From: Bacteroidales bacterium
GTDB taxonomy: Bacteria > Bacteroidota > Bacteroidia > Bacteroidales > F082
Reading direction: 5' to 3'
Assembly: GCA_016282015.1 (NCBI GenBank)
Contig: JAEEJS010000072.1
Location: 1-42,074, forward strand
DNA: 42,074 bases
Shown here piece after piece: positions 1-6,961 of this stretch. Made by a program: the position numbers and the translations under genes. The notes under the pieces were generated by a model. It saw only the letters and a list, made by a program, of their open reading frames with translations. It was not told the DNA's origin and ran no database searches. The number at the start of each line of letters is the position of its first letter. Position 1 is the stretch's first letter.

Positions 1-71
1 GAAGTATCCATAATCTGTTATTATCGCTAATTGGCTTCATGCTATTTTGTATATTGCCACAAAAAAGGCAT

Positions 72-1004
72 ATGACAGAAATTATACAACAAATTACTAT
101 GGCAGCATCTTTAGAAGAATTTTTAAATCACTGCTGCTTTGAGAGGAAACTGGACGAAAAAACTATCAAAGCTTATCGTTTTGATATAGAACAATTTACT
201 GCTGATTTGCAAATTGATGCTAAATTGTGTGATGTTACACGCGATCATCTTAAGCTATGGATCGCTTCGTTGTCAAGTTATCGCTATAAAACAATCAAGA
301 GAAAGATTGCATCACTCAATGCTTTCATGAATTATTTGGAAGTTGAATGTGAGTGGTTCAACAATCCCCTGCGAAGCTTGCACATCCGCTTAAAGCCACC
401 CGTTAGATTGCCTATTGTTATGACAAAAGAAGAGATACAAAAAATCATAAGAATGCTTGATATTGAAATATCTTCTATAAACAACGATACCCAACGGTTT
501 TTTGCAGTTCGCGACAAAGCGATTATTGAACTATTGTTTGGATCTGGTATGAGAATTGGAGAATTGTGTGGTCTTAAGAATCGTGATATTGATCTTGATC
601 ACGGACAAGTGCGAATCATCGGGAAAGGCAACAAGGAACGAATTGTCGACATCTGTTTGCCTGTAATCATGAAATCTCTGAAAAAATGGGTTGATGTGCG
701 CAAATCGTCAGATTGTCCGGACGACGGTTTCTTCACCAGCCGAATCGGGCGAAAACTTGGTCCTCAAACTGTAAGGTTGTTGGTTCATCGGCTGGCACAA
801 AAGTGTAAGATCGAAAAACATGTCACACCACATACTTTCCGCCACACATTTGCCACATTACTTCTTGAGGAAAACGTCGACATTGCAAACATTCAACACA
901 TACTAGGTCACAGTTCCATCGCAACAACACAAATTTATCTTCATGTCAATCCTTACAGACAACGTGACATATTGACAAATCATCATCCTAGAAGCAAAAT
1001 GTAA
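72..1004 (+). CDS. Tyrosine recombinase / integrase (XerC/D-like)
   Basis: Site-specific DNA strand-exchange enzyme of the phage integrase family, about 310 residues. The N-terminal SAM-like core-binding domain covers roughly residues 15-105 and the catalytic domain about 120-300. The full catalytic set is visible: Arg161 in SGMRIGEL, Lys185 in GKGNKER, His254 and Arg257 in HTFRH, His280 in LGHSS and nucleophile Tyr289 in IYLHV. I chose the ATG at 72 because the codons from the earlier ATG at 39 do not resemble the family N-terminus. Size and lack of an extra arm-binding domain resemble XerC/XerD and the integrases of Bacteroidales integrative elements. It is followed by non-coding, GC-rich DNA and precedes DUF6266 genes and a tRNA, so I infer a mobile-element integrase rather than the housekeeping XerC/D. 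Its native partner site is not identifiable here. Confidence 0.9.
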   Translation: MTEIIQQITMAASLEEFLNHCCFERKLDEKTIKAYRFDIEQFTADLQIDAKLCDVTRDHLKLWIASLSSYRYKTIKRKIASLNAFMNYLEVECEWFNNPLRSLHIRLKPPVRLPIVMTKEEIQKIIRMLDIEISSINNDTQRFFAVRDKAIIELLFGSGMRIGELCGLKNRDIDLDHGQVRIIGKGNKERIVDICLPVIMKSLKKWVDVRKSSDCPDDGFFTSRIGRKLGPQTVRLLVHRLAQKCKIEKHVTPHTFRHTFATLLLEENVDIANIQHILGHSSIATTQIYLHVNPYRQRDILTNHHPRSKM

Positions 1005-2182
1005 ACTCTCTTGATAGCCCATGAGCGGTATACTTTTATTTGTGACAGCTAATGTTGTTGCAAAAACAATTATTTAATGATTCTAATCCTCGCACTATGT
1101 CTCCTTATTTTTGAGTGTGTAGGCGGGAAAGCGGTGTTCGCTTCCGCGCTGCCTTAAAAGCCTTTTTGCCCCCTGCAAGGGCTTCGCAAGCTGGTCTAAA
1201 AAAATCTCCATCTTTCGCTTCTCTTCAGGTAGTATTTTTTTGCCCAGCCCTTGCATGAGGAACCACGCTTAGTGTTTACGGCACAATTGAAAGTCACTGG
1301 GGCGCAAGCTAAAGCTCACGCCCCTAATCCGCTACCATGTTCCCGGGTAAATTGAACGCACTTCAAAAAGGCTTTTAGGCGGCAGCTTGGTCGCTCGCTC
1401 GGGGCTGCCTCTCGGCGGGGTTTTCGTACAATTCAAACGTCTCTGCTCCTTTGAATGCAACAGCACAATTCAATGTCCCTGCATCCAAATCCCGCCGCCA
1501 GCCCCTTGTGTTAAAGCGCGCTGCCCGGCGGGGTGGCAGCAGCTGGGGGCTACTCGGCTTAACGCCTCCGTGCGACCTCACTTGAGCTGCGTCCGGTCGT
1601 TCCACTTCCCTCCCTTGCCCAGACCCACTTGTTTATTTTAGCAATGGCTTCATTGATTGTTTCCGAGTAAATCCCGAGGTCTCTTAGTTCTCTGAGTGCT
1701 CCGAGTTTTAAGAAAAAAAATAATTGGTTGGTGATTCAAAAATTCAAAAATAATGATGCAAAATTAGCCCTGATTGCCTAGTCCATCAAGGTCAAGCCCT
1801 TCGGGTTGCTTCGGGAAAAATCTTCCTTTTCTCCGCTTCGCTACGAAAAGAGTATTTTTCGCTCGCAAACCTTGACTGCCTGCGCTCCTCTACGCTGGCA
1901 AAAAAAGCATCTTTTTTTTATTTTTTTGTTTTCATTTCGTTTTGTCGAAAAATTTTAATACTGCTATCGCCCGATTTTTATAATTGACCGACTGGAAATC
2001 GAGAGCAAACCCGAGAAATCGAAAGCACACATAACCGAGGCGAACCAACCGCCTCGGTTTTTTCGTATTATTGTGGCGAAGCCTGGTCGGAGAGGGGTCT
2101 TGGCAATACCAAGTCCATACCAACTCCGTACCAAGTCTACCTAATTAAACATTTTTTATTAACTCAAAAACATCTTAAGATT
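1005..2182. other. Gene-poor 1.2 kb region, GC-rich core at about 1100-1660
   Basis: No convincing protein gene is present. The core at about 1100-1660 is much richer in G and C than its flanks and holds only short overlapping open frames on both strands, without recognisable domains. A second structured-looking patch at about 1780-1910 has matching arms TCAAGGT (1786-1792) and ACCTTGA (1869-1875). Positions 1900-1930 are a long T-rich run. The overall look resembles conserved non-coding stretches I associate with Bacteroides conjugative elements, but that is recollection, not a search result. I infer remnants of an integrative element, possibly with structured RNA. Confidence 0.5.
2033..2063 (+). 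terminator. Rho-independent terminator upstream of DUF6266 gene
   Basis: A perfect 10-bp stem (AACCGAGGCG at 2033-2042 with CGCCTCGGTT at 2050-2059) has a 7-base loop and is followed by a run of six T. It lies 120 bases before the DUF6266 start, so it ends a transcript from the non-coding region or acts as an attenuator; no upstream gene on this strand obviously needs it. Confidence 0.7.
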
Positions 2183-2833
2183 ATGGGTACAATCAAACAA
2201 GGAATCCTCGGAGGATTCTCCGGCAAAGTCGGAACCGTCATCGGTTCGTCATGGAAGGGTATCAGCTACATGCGTGGTCAGGCTCAGCATGTCAAAAACC
2301 CTCGTTCATCGGGTCAAGTAAATCAGCGCAGCAAATTCAATCTCGTGTTGAACTTCCTGCAGCCTAACGTCCCTTACATCCGCATCGGATATAAGAGTCT
2401 GGCTGCTAAGCAGACCGAATTCAACGCTGCCATGTCGTATCTCCTGAAGAATGCCATCGCCGGCAGCTCTCCAGACTACGCTCTGGACTACACCAAAGTC
2501 TTGGTCTCTCAGGGTGGTTTGACTCAGGTCACCGATGCCGCCGTCAACTGGACTGCAGCTCAAACCAAGTTGACTTTCAGCTGGACTGACAACAGTGGAG
2601 CAGGCAACGCATTGGCCACCGACAAAGCTATGCCGTTCATCTACAACAAAGACAAGAACGAGACCATCTACAACACCTCGGGCGCAACACGTACCACCCA
2701 CACTATGGACGTCACCGTTCCTAACAACTGGACTGGTGACAAAGTTGAGGTTTATCTCGGCATGGTGTCAGAGGATGGCGCATTGGTCGCTGATTCTCTC
2801 TACCTTGGTGAAGTCACCTTGAGTGCAGCTTAA
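2183..2833 (+). CDS. DUF6266 family protein
   Basis: A 216-residue protein matching the DUF6266 family of Bacteroidota, whose function is unknown. The N-terminus has the family hallmark: a short KQGILGGFSGKVGTVIGSSWKG stretch (written here only as the pattern GGFSGKVG then SSWKG), followed by a conserved RSSGQVNQRSKF segment near residues 40-52. The C-terminal half (about 115-216) is predicted beta-rich, with WTDNSG and a VEVYLGMVSEDG strand, resembling an immunoglobulin-like or phage-structural fold. There is no signal peptide or membrane segment. It sits in accessory DNA and is followed 20 bases later by a frameshifted paralogue, suggesting a tandem duplication. No function should be assumed. 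Confidence 0.85.
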   Translation: MGTIKQGILGGFSGKVGTVIGSSWKGISYMRGQAQHVKNPRSSGQVNQRSKFNLVLNFLQPNVPYIRIGYKSLAAKQTEFNAAMSYLLKNAIAGSSPDYALDYTKVLVSQGGLTQVTDAAVNWTAAQTKLTFSWTDNSGAGNALATDKAMPFIYNKDKNETIYNTSGATRTTHTMDVTVPNNWTGDKVEVYLGMVSEDGALVADSLYLGEVTLSAA

Positions 2834-2853
2834 CCCTTAAAAACCGCTGTACC

Positions 2854-3511
2854 ATGGGAACTATTAAGCAAGGTATTCTCGGGGGGGGTCAACGGCAAAG
2901 TTGGCACCGTCGTCGGTGCCAGCTGGAAAGGCAAAGCCTATATGCGAGGCATGCCTCAGCATTACACAACTCAGGCAACTTGGGGAACATTGTTCTGTCA
3001 GCGTGCGCTAAGCGCCATCATCGAAGTTCTTAGGCCAATAGCTTCAACGCTGCGCCTTACTTTTGGCGACTATGATCACGGCATGTCAACCTTCAATAAA
3101 GCTGTTAAAATCAACTATCCCGGCGCCATCGAAAACCACGATGGCGAGCCTGTGGTTATCTACAAAAAGCTTCAGCTTTCTAAAGGTTTTCTGCAATGCT
3201 TCGACATGTTCAGCATCGATGATCCAGGCGAAAACGGCAATTGGTTCGTTGGAGCAATCCAGTACGACAACTCAGAAATAGAGTATCCAGGCTTCATTCT
3301 TATCCTTTACGATAAAACATCCGACACCTGGTTCACTCACGTCCACGACGAGCCATTCACCACCGGAACTTCACTCACTATGCAAGGTTTTCCAATCGAT
3401 GAAAACAAAGATCTCTTAGGCTGGGCTTTTGTCTATGACAAAGCCCTCGGCCAAGTCTCCAACAAGTGCATGGATTTCCACAGCATGCATATCAACGAAG
3501 ATGATGAATAA
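2854..3511 (+). pseudogene. Second DUF6266 paralogue, frameshifted at a G8 tract
   Basis: The ATG at 2854 begins with the same MGTIKQGILGG as the upstream gene. The reading frame then breaks at eight G residues (2881-2888). Read straight through, it stops at TAG 3031-3033 after 59 codons. Removing one G restores VNGKVGTVVGASWKG and continues to the TAA at 3509-3511, giving about 218 residues, close to the 216 of its neighbour. The downstream frame keeps family features (LRPI, then MSTFNKAV, then KKLQLSKG). The long intact remainder, free of stops for over 600 bases, argues for a very recent change, a phase-variable switch, or a sequencing error in the homopolymer. Otherwise function unknown, as for the family. 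Confidence 0.75.
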
Positions 3512-3550
3512 CAGGTAAAAAGAAAAGTTAACTAATTTCAATAAAAGTTG

Positions 3551-3635
3551 TAATTTTGCAGCAGCTAATACTAGGCAAAAGTTTAGCTAAATTTTGGGTT
3601 TTTGGTGCAAGTGCTTCAGCATTTGCACCTTTTTT
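3551..3635 (+). ncRNA. Candidate small RNA or short leader between promoter and terminator
   Basis: A TAATTTTG box (3551-3558) fits the Bacteroidota -7 consensus TAnnTTTG, and a strong terminator ends at 3635. The about 70 bases between have no start codon followed by a useful frame. The -33 region is weak. This could be a small RNA, the leftover promoter of a lost gene, or a chance box upstream of a terminator belonging to the DUF6266 transcript. Confidence 0.3.
3604..3635 (+). terminator. Rho-independent terminator after DUF6266 pair
   Basis: An 11-bp stem (3604-3614 with 3619-3629, one G-T pair) has a TTCA loop and is followed by six T. It ends plus-strand transcription about 90 bases after the second DUF6266 copy. 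Confidence 0.8.
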
Positions 3636-3650
3636 GTTCTCTTGTTTTTT

Positions 3651-3739
3651 GGCTACCTTTGGCTACCTGTCAAAATAGCCCTTTATCTTTAATTTTTATT
3701 CACTTGCTATTGTCGTATCGGCCCCACCATGGCCCCACC
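3651..3739. repeat. Two pairs of short direct repeats beside tRNA-Leu
   Basis: GGCTACC occurs twice with a 10-base period (3651-3667), and GGCCCCACC occurs twice with an 11-base period (3720-3739). About one helical turn between copies is what cooperative DNA-binding sites show. Their position 60-150 bases from the 3' end of a tRNA gene fits arm-type integrase binding sites of an element inserted at the tRNA. The binding role is inference. Confidence 0.45.
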
Positions 3740-3744
3740 GCCAA

Positions 3745-3783
3745 CAAAAAATCCCTTGATAATCAGCCGACTATCAAGGGATT
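3745..3783 (-). terminator. Terminator of tRNA-Leu
   Basis: A perfect 12-bp inverted repeat (3750-3761 with 3772-3783) has a 10-base loop. On the minus strand it is followed by a run of six T, so it terminates the tRNA-Leu transcript 16 bases after the mature 3' end. Confidence 0.85.
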
Positions 3784-3798
3784 AACTTTTGTTCTTTG

Positions 3799-3882
3799 TA
3801 CCCAGGGCCGGGATCGAACCGGCACGAGTATTACCTCATCGGTTTTTGAGACCGACGCGTCTACCAATTCCGCCACCTAGGC
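3799..3882 (-). tRNA. tRNA-Leu (anticodon CAA)
   Basis: An 84-base class II tRNA. The acceptor stem pairs 3876-3882 with 3800-3806, including one G-T end pair. The D-loop has the usual GGAATTGGTAGAC pattern, and the anticodon stem TCGGT/ACCGA encloses the loop CTCAAAA, giving anticodon CAA, which reads UUG. A long variable arm (TGAGG to about CTCG) is typical of tRNA-Leu, and the T-arm GGTTCGATCC is intact. CCA is not encoded. The gene marks the right border of the accessory region. Confidence 0.95.
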
Positions 3883-3911
3883 TCAGTTTTTCAATGAACT
3901 TTTTCAGGGCG

Positions 3912-3945
3912 CAAAATTAATACATTTTTTGTTACACGCAACAAA
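3912..3945 (-). promoter_or_regulatory. Promoter of tRNA-Leu
   Basis: On the minus strand a TAATTTTG box (3912-3919) lies 30 bases before the tRNA, with TTTG (3942-3945) 22 bases further upstream. Both fit the Bacteroidota -7/-33 consensus. It overlaps the divergent prs promoter. Confidence 0.65.
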
Positions 3946-3961
3946 ATTTTTCATAATTTTG
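3928..3961 (+). promoter_or_regulatory. Promoter of prs
   Basis: TTTG (3928-3931) and TAATTTTG (3954-3961) are separated by 22 bases, giving a leader of about 30 bases before the prs ATG. It is the mirror image of the tRNA-Leu promoter and interleaves with it around the inverted repeat TTTTGTT/AACAAAA at 3927-3946. Confidence 0.65.
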
Positions 3962-3994
3962 CACCCGAAAATTTTACACAAATTTTTTAGAGTT

Positions 3995-4933
3995 ATGCAA
4001 GAGCCTATTGTATCTATCTTTTCCGGCAGAGCCACACGTTATCTGGCAGATAAAATCGCCGAATATTATGGCAACCCTCTCGGAACAAGCAACGTAACTG
4101 TGTTCTCCGACGGAGAATTTCAACCGAGTTTTGAAGAAAATTTACGTGGAAGAGACGTATTTTTGATTCAGTCAACATTCCCTCCGACAGAGAACCTCAT
4201 GGAGCTTTTGATGATGGTTGACGCCGCCAAGCGCGCATCAGCACGCCGCATCATTGCTGTCATTCCTTACTTCGGCTTCGCCCGTCAGGACAGAAAAGAC
4301 CGTCCGCGTATCAGCATAGCAGCCAAGTTGGTGGCCAACCTGCTGCAGACAGCCGGTGTCACACGTGTCATCACCATGGACATCCACGCCGACCAGATTC
4401 AGGGCTTCTTCGACATTCCAGTCGACAACCTCTATGCATCAAAGATTTTTGTTCCATATATCCAGAGCTTAGGCTTGCACGATCCTATCATGGCTTCACC
4501 TGACGCCGGCGGTACACGTCGCGCCTCGTCATACGCCAAGATGCTCGGCACAGTGTTCTGCATCTGCCACAAGCAGCGTTCAAAACCGAATGAGATTGAG
4601 AAGATGCTCCTCATCGGCGACGTGCAGGACCGCGATGTCATCCTCATCGACGACATCATCGACACAGCCGGCACCATCACACGCGCTGGCCAGTTGCTGA
4701 AAGACAATGGCGCACGCAGCGTCCGCGCCTTCGCAACCCACCCGATTTTCTCAGGCTCTGCAATGGAAAAGATCGACAATTCGGTGTTTGACGAAGTGGT
4801 CGTCACCGACACCATCCCGCTGAAGAACCCAAGCAAGAAGATCCATGTGCTCTCAACAGCCGAGCTCTTCGCCGAGGTTATCAAGAAAGTGGAAAACTAT
4901 GAGTCATTGAGCGAATTTTTCAACGCCAAATAG
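3995..4933 (+). CDS. prs: Ribose-phosphate pyrophosphokinase
   Basis: Makes phosphoribosyl pyrophosphate from ribose 5-phosphate and ATP, the common precursor for purines, pyrimidines, histidine, tryptophan and NAD; cytosolic. The 312-residue length is normal. Family features seen: an N-terminal IFSGRATRYLADKIA segment, the FSDGEFQPSFEENLRG region, the catalytic flexible loop with FARQDRKDRPR, the metal-binding MDIHADQIQGFF, and the PRPP loop DDIIDTAGTI. I start at ATG 3995 because the in-frame codons from 3929 lie across the promoter box. Monocistronic appearance: own promoter upstream, then a palindrome and rplY 66 bases downstream. Confidence 0.97.
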   Translation: MQEPIVSIFSGRATRYLADKIAEYYGNPLGTSNVTVFSDGEFQPSFEENLRGRDVFLIQSTFPPTENLMELLMMVDAAKRASARRIIAVIPYFGFARQDRKDRPRISIAAKLVANLLQTAGVTRVITMDIHADQIQGFFDIPVDNLYASKIFVPYIQSLGLHDPIMASPDAGGTRRASSYAKMLGTVFCICHKQRSKPNEIEKMLLIGDVQDRDVILIDDIIDTAGTITRAGQLLKDNGARSVRAFATHPIFSGSAMEKIDNSVFDEVVVTDTIPLKNPSKKIHVLSTAELFAEVIKKVENYESLSEFFNAK

Positions 4934-4936
4934 TAA

Positions 4937-4956
4937 AGACGCACGGCCGTGCGTCT
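4937..4956. repeat. Perfect 20-bp palindrome between prs and rplY
   Basis: AGACGCAC-GGCC-GTGCGTCT is a perfect palindrome starting three bases after the prs stop codon. It lacks a T run on either side, so it is not a standard terminator. It could be an interspersed palindromic repeat, an mRNA-stabilising 3' hairpin or a protein-binding site. Confidence 0.7.
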
Positions 4957-4999
4957 CAACAGTATAAACAATTAAAATAACATTAAAAATTAACAAAAA

Positions 5000-5620
5000 A
5001 TGAATTCAGTATCATTGAGCGGTTCTCTTCGCGAGAACGTAGGGAAAAAAGATGCTAAAGCATTGCGCGCACAAGGTCTCGTACCATGCGTCATTTACGG
5101 TAACAACATCGAACAGGTGAAATTTGCCATGGATGCAAGAAACTTCAAGAAGATTCTTTACACTCCTGAGACATTGATCATCGACCTCGACATCAACGGT
5201 AAAGTTTACCACACCATTCTTCAAGACATTCAGTATCACCCGGTTACAGACGAGGTTCTTCACGCCGACTTCCTCGATGTGAATGAAGACAACCCGATCA
5301 CCGTCATGCTTCCAGTGCGCACTGAGGGTACATGCCCAGGCGTTATGCGTGGTGGCCGTCTTATCATGAACCTGCCTAAGATGAAAGTCCGCGGTTATGT
5401 CAACGACCTCCCGGATAACATCATCGTCAACGTGTCACAGCTTCAGATGAACCAGGCTATCAAGGTGAAAGACCTCAACCTCCAGAAGATGACTGTCCTC
5501 GTCGCTGAGAACACCATCGTGGTCGATGTCAAAGCTCCTCGTAACGCAGCAACTGAAGAAGAGACTGAAGAAGCAGCTCCAGCAGAAGGCGCAGCAGCAC
5601 CTGCAGCTGAAGCCAAATAA
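5000..5620 (+). CDS. rplY: Large-subunit ribosomal protein bL25 (CTC type)
   Basis: Binds 5S rRNA in the large ribosomal subunit. At 206 residues it is the long CTC/TL5 form: an N-terminal L25 domain (about 1-92, with REN-GKKDAKALRAQGLVPCVIYG, then YHTILQDIQYHPVTDEVLHADFL split here by position only), and a C-terminal beta domain (about 98-180, with the typical VPVRTEGTCPGV-like and GGRL segments). The tail after residue 185 is rich in Ala, Glu and Pro and probably disordered. ATG 5000 follows an A-rich leader, the usual Bacteroidota substitute for a Shine-Dalgarno site. A strong terminator follows, and the pairing with pth is common in bacteria. Confidence 0.96.
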   Translation: MNSVSLSGSLRENVGKKDAKALRAQGLVPCVIYGNNIEQVKFAMDARNFKKILYTPETLIIDLDINGKVYHTILQDIQYHPVTDEVLHADFLDVNEDNPITVMLPVRTEGTCPGVMRGGRLIMNLPKMKVRGYVNDLPDNIIVNVSQLQMNQAIKVKDLNLQKMTVLVAENTIVVDVKAPRNAATEEETEEAAPAEGAAAPAAEAK

Positions 5621-5646
5621 TGTAAATTTTAAGAAATTTATATGGG

Positions 5647-5673
5647 AAAAGCCTTCGTTTGAAGGCTTTTTTT
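5647..5673 (+). terminator. Rho-independent terminator of rplY
   Basis: A perfect 10-bp stem (5647-5656 with 5661-5670), GTTT loop, and a T run continuing to 5674. The T run merges into the -7 box of the next gene. Confidence 0.9.
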
Positions 5674-5681
5674 TATTTTTG
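5674..5681 (+). promoter_or_regulatory. Promoter -7 box of pth, touching the start codon
   Basis: TATTTTTG matches TAnnTTTG and ends only four bases before the ATG at 5686, so transcription would begin at or next to the start codon. No good -33 box is visible at the expected spacing; the terminator stem occupies that place. Confidence 0.5.
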
Positions 5682-5685
5682 CACC

Positions 5686-6249
5686 ATGAAATATCTGATA
5701 GCTTGTCTGGGAAACATCGGAGCCGAGTATGCCAACACTCGGCATAACATAGGTTTTATGGTGGCCGACCGTCTGGCCAAGGACCTGGAGGGCACCTTCA
5801 CCACCAAGCGCCTCGCCATGGTCACCGAATTGAAGCACAAAGGCCGTCAGATGATAGTCATAAAGCCCACCACCTACATGAACCTTTCCGGCAAGGCCGT
5901 CAAATATTGGGCAACCCAGGAAAAAATCCCCATGGAGAACATTCTGGTGGTTTGCGACGACATCGCACTGCCTGTCGGCACTTTGAGAATGCGCAAAAAA
6001 GGCAGCGACGGCGGGCATAACGGCTTGAAAAACATCATAGAGTCACTCGGTAGCAGCGACTTCTGCCGCCTGCGCTTCGGCATCGGAAACGATTTCAGCA
6101 AAGGACATCAGGTCGACTTCGTCATCGGCGAATGGAAACAGTCGGAAATAGACGAGATCCAGCCCCGCCTCGACGTTGCAGCCGAATTTGTCAAGAGTTT
6201 CGTGGCAATAGGCCCCGACCTGACAATGAATCAATTTAACAACAAATAG
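5686..6249 (+). CDS. pth: Peptidyl-tRNA hydrolase
   Basis: Cleaves peptides from tRNA dropped by ribosomes, recycling tRNA; cytosolic and usually essential. The 187-residue protein has the Pth signature near the N-terminus (GNIGAEYANTRHNIGF) with catalytic His20, the KPTTYMNLSG motif, a conserved DDIALPVGTLRMR stretch with the supporting Asp, and GSDGGHNGLKN. I start at 5686: the longer frame from 5659 reads through the rplY terminator and promoter box. The GNI in place of the usual GNP occurs in this group as far as I recall. The gene faces the sirtuin gene, ten bases away. Confidence 0.96.
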   Translation: MKYLIACLGNIGAEYANTRHNIGFMVADRLAKDLEGTFTTKRLAMVTELKHKGRQMIVIKPTTYMNLSGKAVKYWATQEKIPMENILVVCDDIALPVGTLRMRKKGSDGGHNGLKNIIESLGSSDFCRLRFGIGNDFSKGHQVDFVIGEWKQSEIDEIQPRLDVAAEFVKSFVAIGPDLTMNQFNNK

Positions 6250-6259
6250 CCATTAGGTT

Positions 6260-6961
6260 TTAGCCATTAGCTAATAGCTCTAGAAGTTCCTTCATTCCTT
6301 CCGAAGCACCTTTTTTAATATGTGTTATCGGACGATTTGTATTGATGTTGACATCCTTAGGGTCAATGAGGTAGACTTTGGCATTGTCCGGAACGTAGTA
6401 CAGCAGGCTTGCTGCCGGATACACATTCATTGAGGTTCCGATAATGATGAAGATGTCTGCTTTCTCGACGTATCGGACTGCTGTCTCGATTTCAGGCACC
6501 GCCTCGCCGAACCAAACTATAAACGGCCTCAGTTGGCTGCCGTCACCGGCCTTGTCGCCCATTTTCACCTCAAATTCCTCGGGTTTCAGTTCGCGTATGT
6601 AACGTGGGTCGTTAGGATTGTAGCTCGAGCACACCTTGGTCAGCTCGCCATGAAGATGTATGATGTGATGACTGCCAGCTCTTTCGTGCAGATTATCAAC
6701 GTTTTGAGTCACAACAGTTACGTCGAAATATTTTTCCAACTCGGCGCAAAGAATATGTCCTTGATTGGGCTTGACGTCGAGCAGCTGCTTGCGGCGCTCG
6801 TTGTAGAAATTGATAACCAATTCAGGATTAGCCTCATATCCCTCAATTGAGGCCACTTGCATAACCGGATATTTGTCCCACAATCCGCCTGCGTCTCTGA
6901 ATGTACTGATTCCACTTTCGGCACTTATGCCCGCTCCTGATAGAATGACTAATTTTTTCAT
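6260..6961 (-). CDS. cobB: NAD-dependent protein deacylase (sirtuin, class III)
   Basis: Removes acyl groups from lysines using NAD+, yielding nicotinamide and O-acyl-ADP-ribose. The 233-residue protein shows the NAD-binding GAGISAESGISTFRD motif (about 9-23), TQNVDNLHERAG (85-96) and catalytic His104 in HLHGEL. Tyr53 and Arg56 (FYNERR) match the Tyr-x-x-Arg pair that binds succinyl or malonyl lysine in SIRT5-type enzymes, so desuccinylation is plausible. The small domain lacks the usual two CxxC zinc pairs; only Cys111 remains. The ATG overlaps the upstream helicase stop by four bases (ATGA), so the two are probably translationally coupled. Confidence 0.93.
   Translation of the reverse strand: MKKLVILSGAGISAESGISTFRDAGGLWDKYPVMQVASIEGYEANPELVINFYNERRKQLLDVKPNQGHILCAELEKYFDVTVVTQNVDNLHERAGSHHIIHLHGELTKVCSSYNPNDPRYIRELKPEEFEVKMGDKAGDGSQLRPFIVWFGEAVPEIETAVRYVEKADIFIIIGTSMNVYPAASLLYYVPDNAKVYLIDPKDVNINTNRPITHIKKGASEGMKELLELLANG

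Noticed and set aside
72..1004. Housekeeping XerC or XerD
   Set aside because: The setting is accessory DNA with no housekeeping neighbours on this side; cannot be excluded without the rest of the genome.
1375..1641. Two overlapping open frames on opposite strands in the GC-rich block
   Set aside because: They mirror each other in a GC-rich stretch, where stops are rare, and show no domain or codon pattern of a gene.
3602..3880. Open frame of 92 codons on the plus strand
   Set aside because: It runs antisense through the tRNA-Leu gene; the CTQGRDRTGTS-type peptide is the usual false translation of a tRNA complement.
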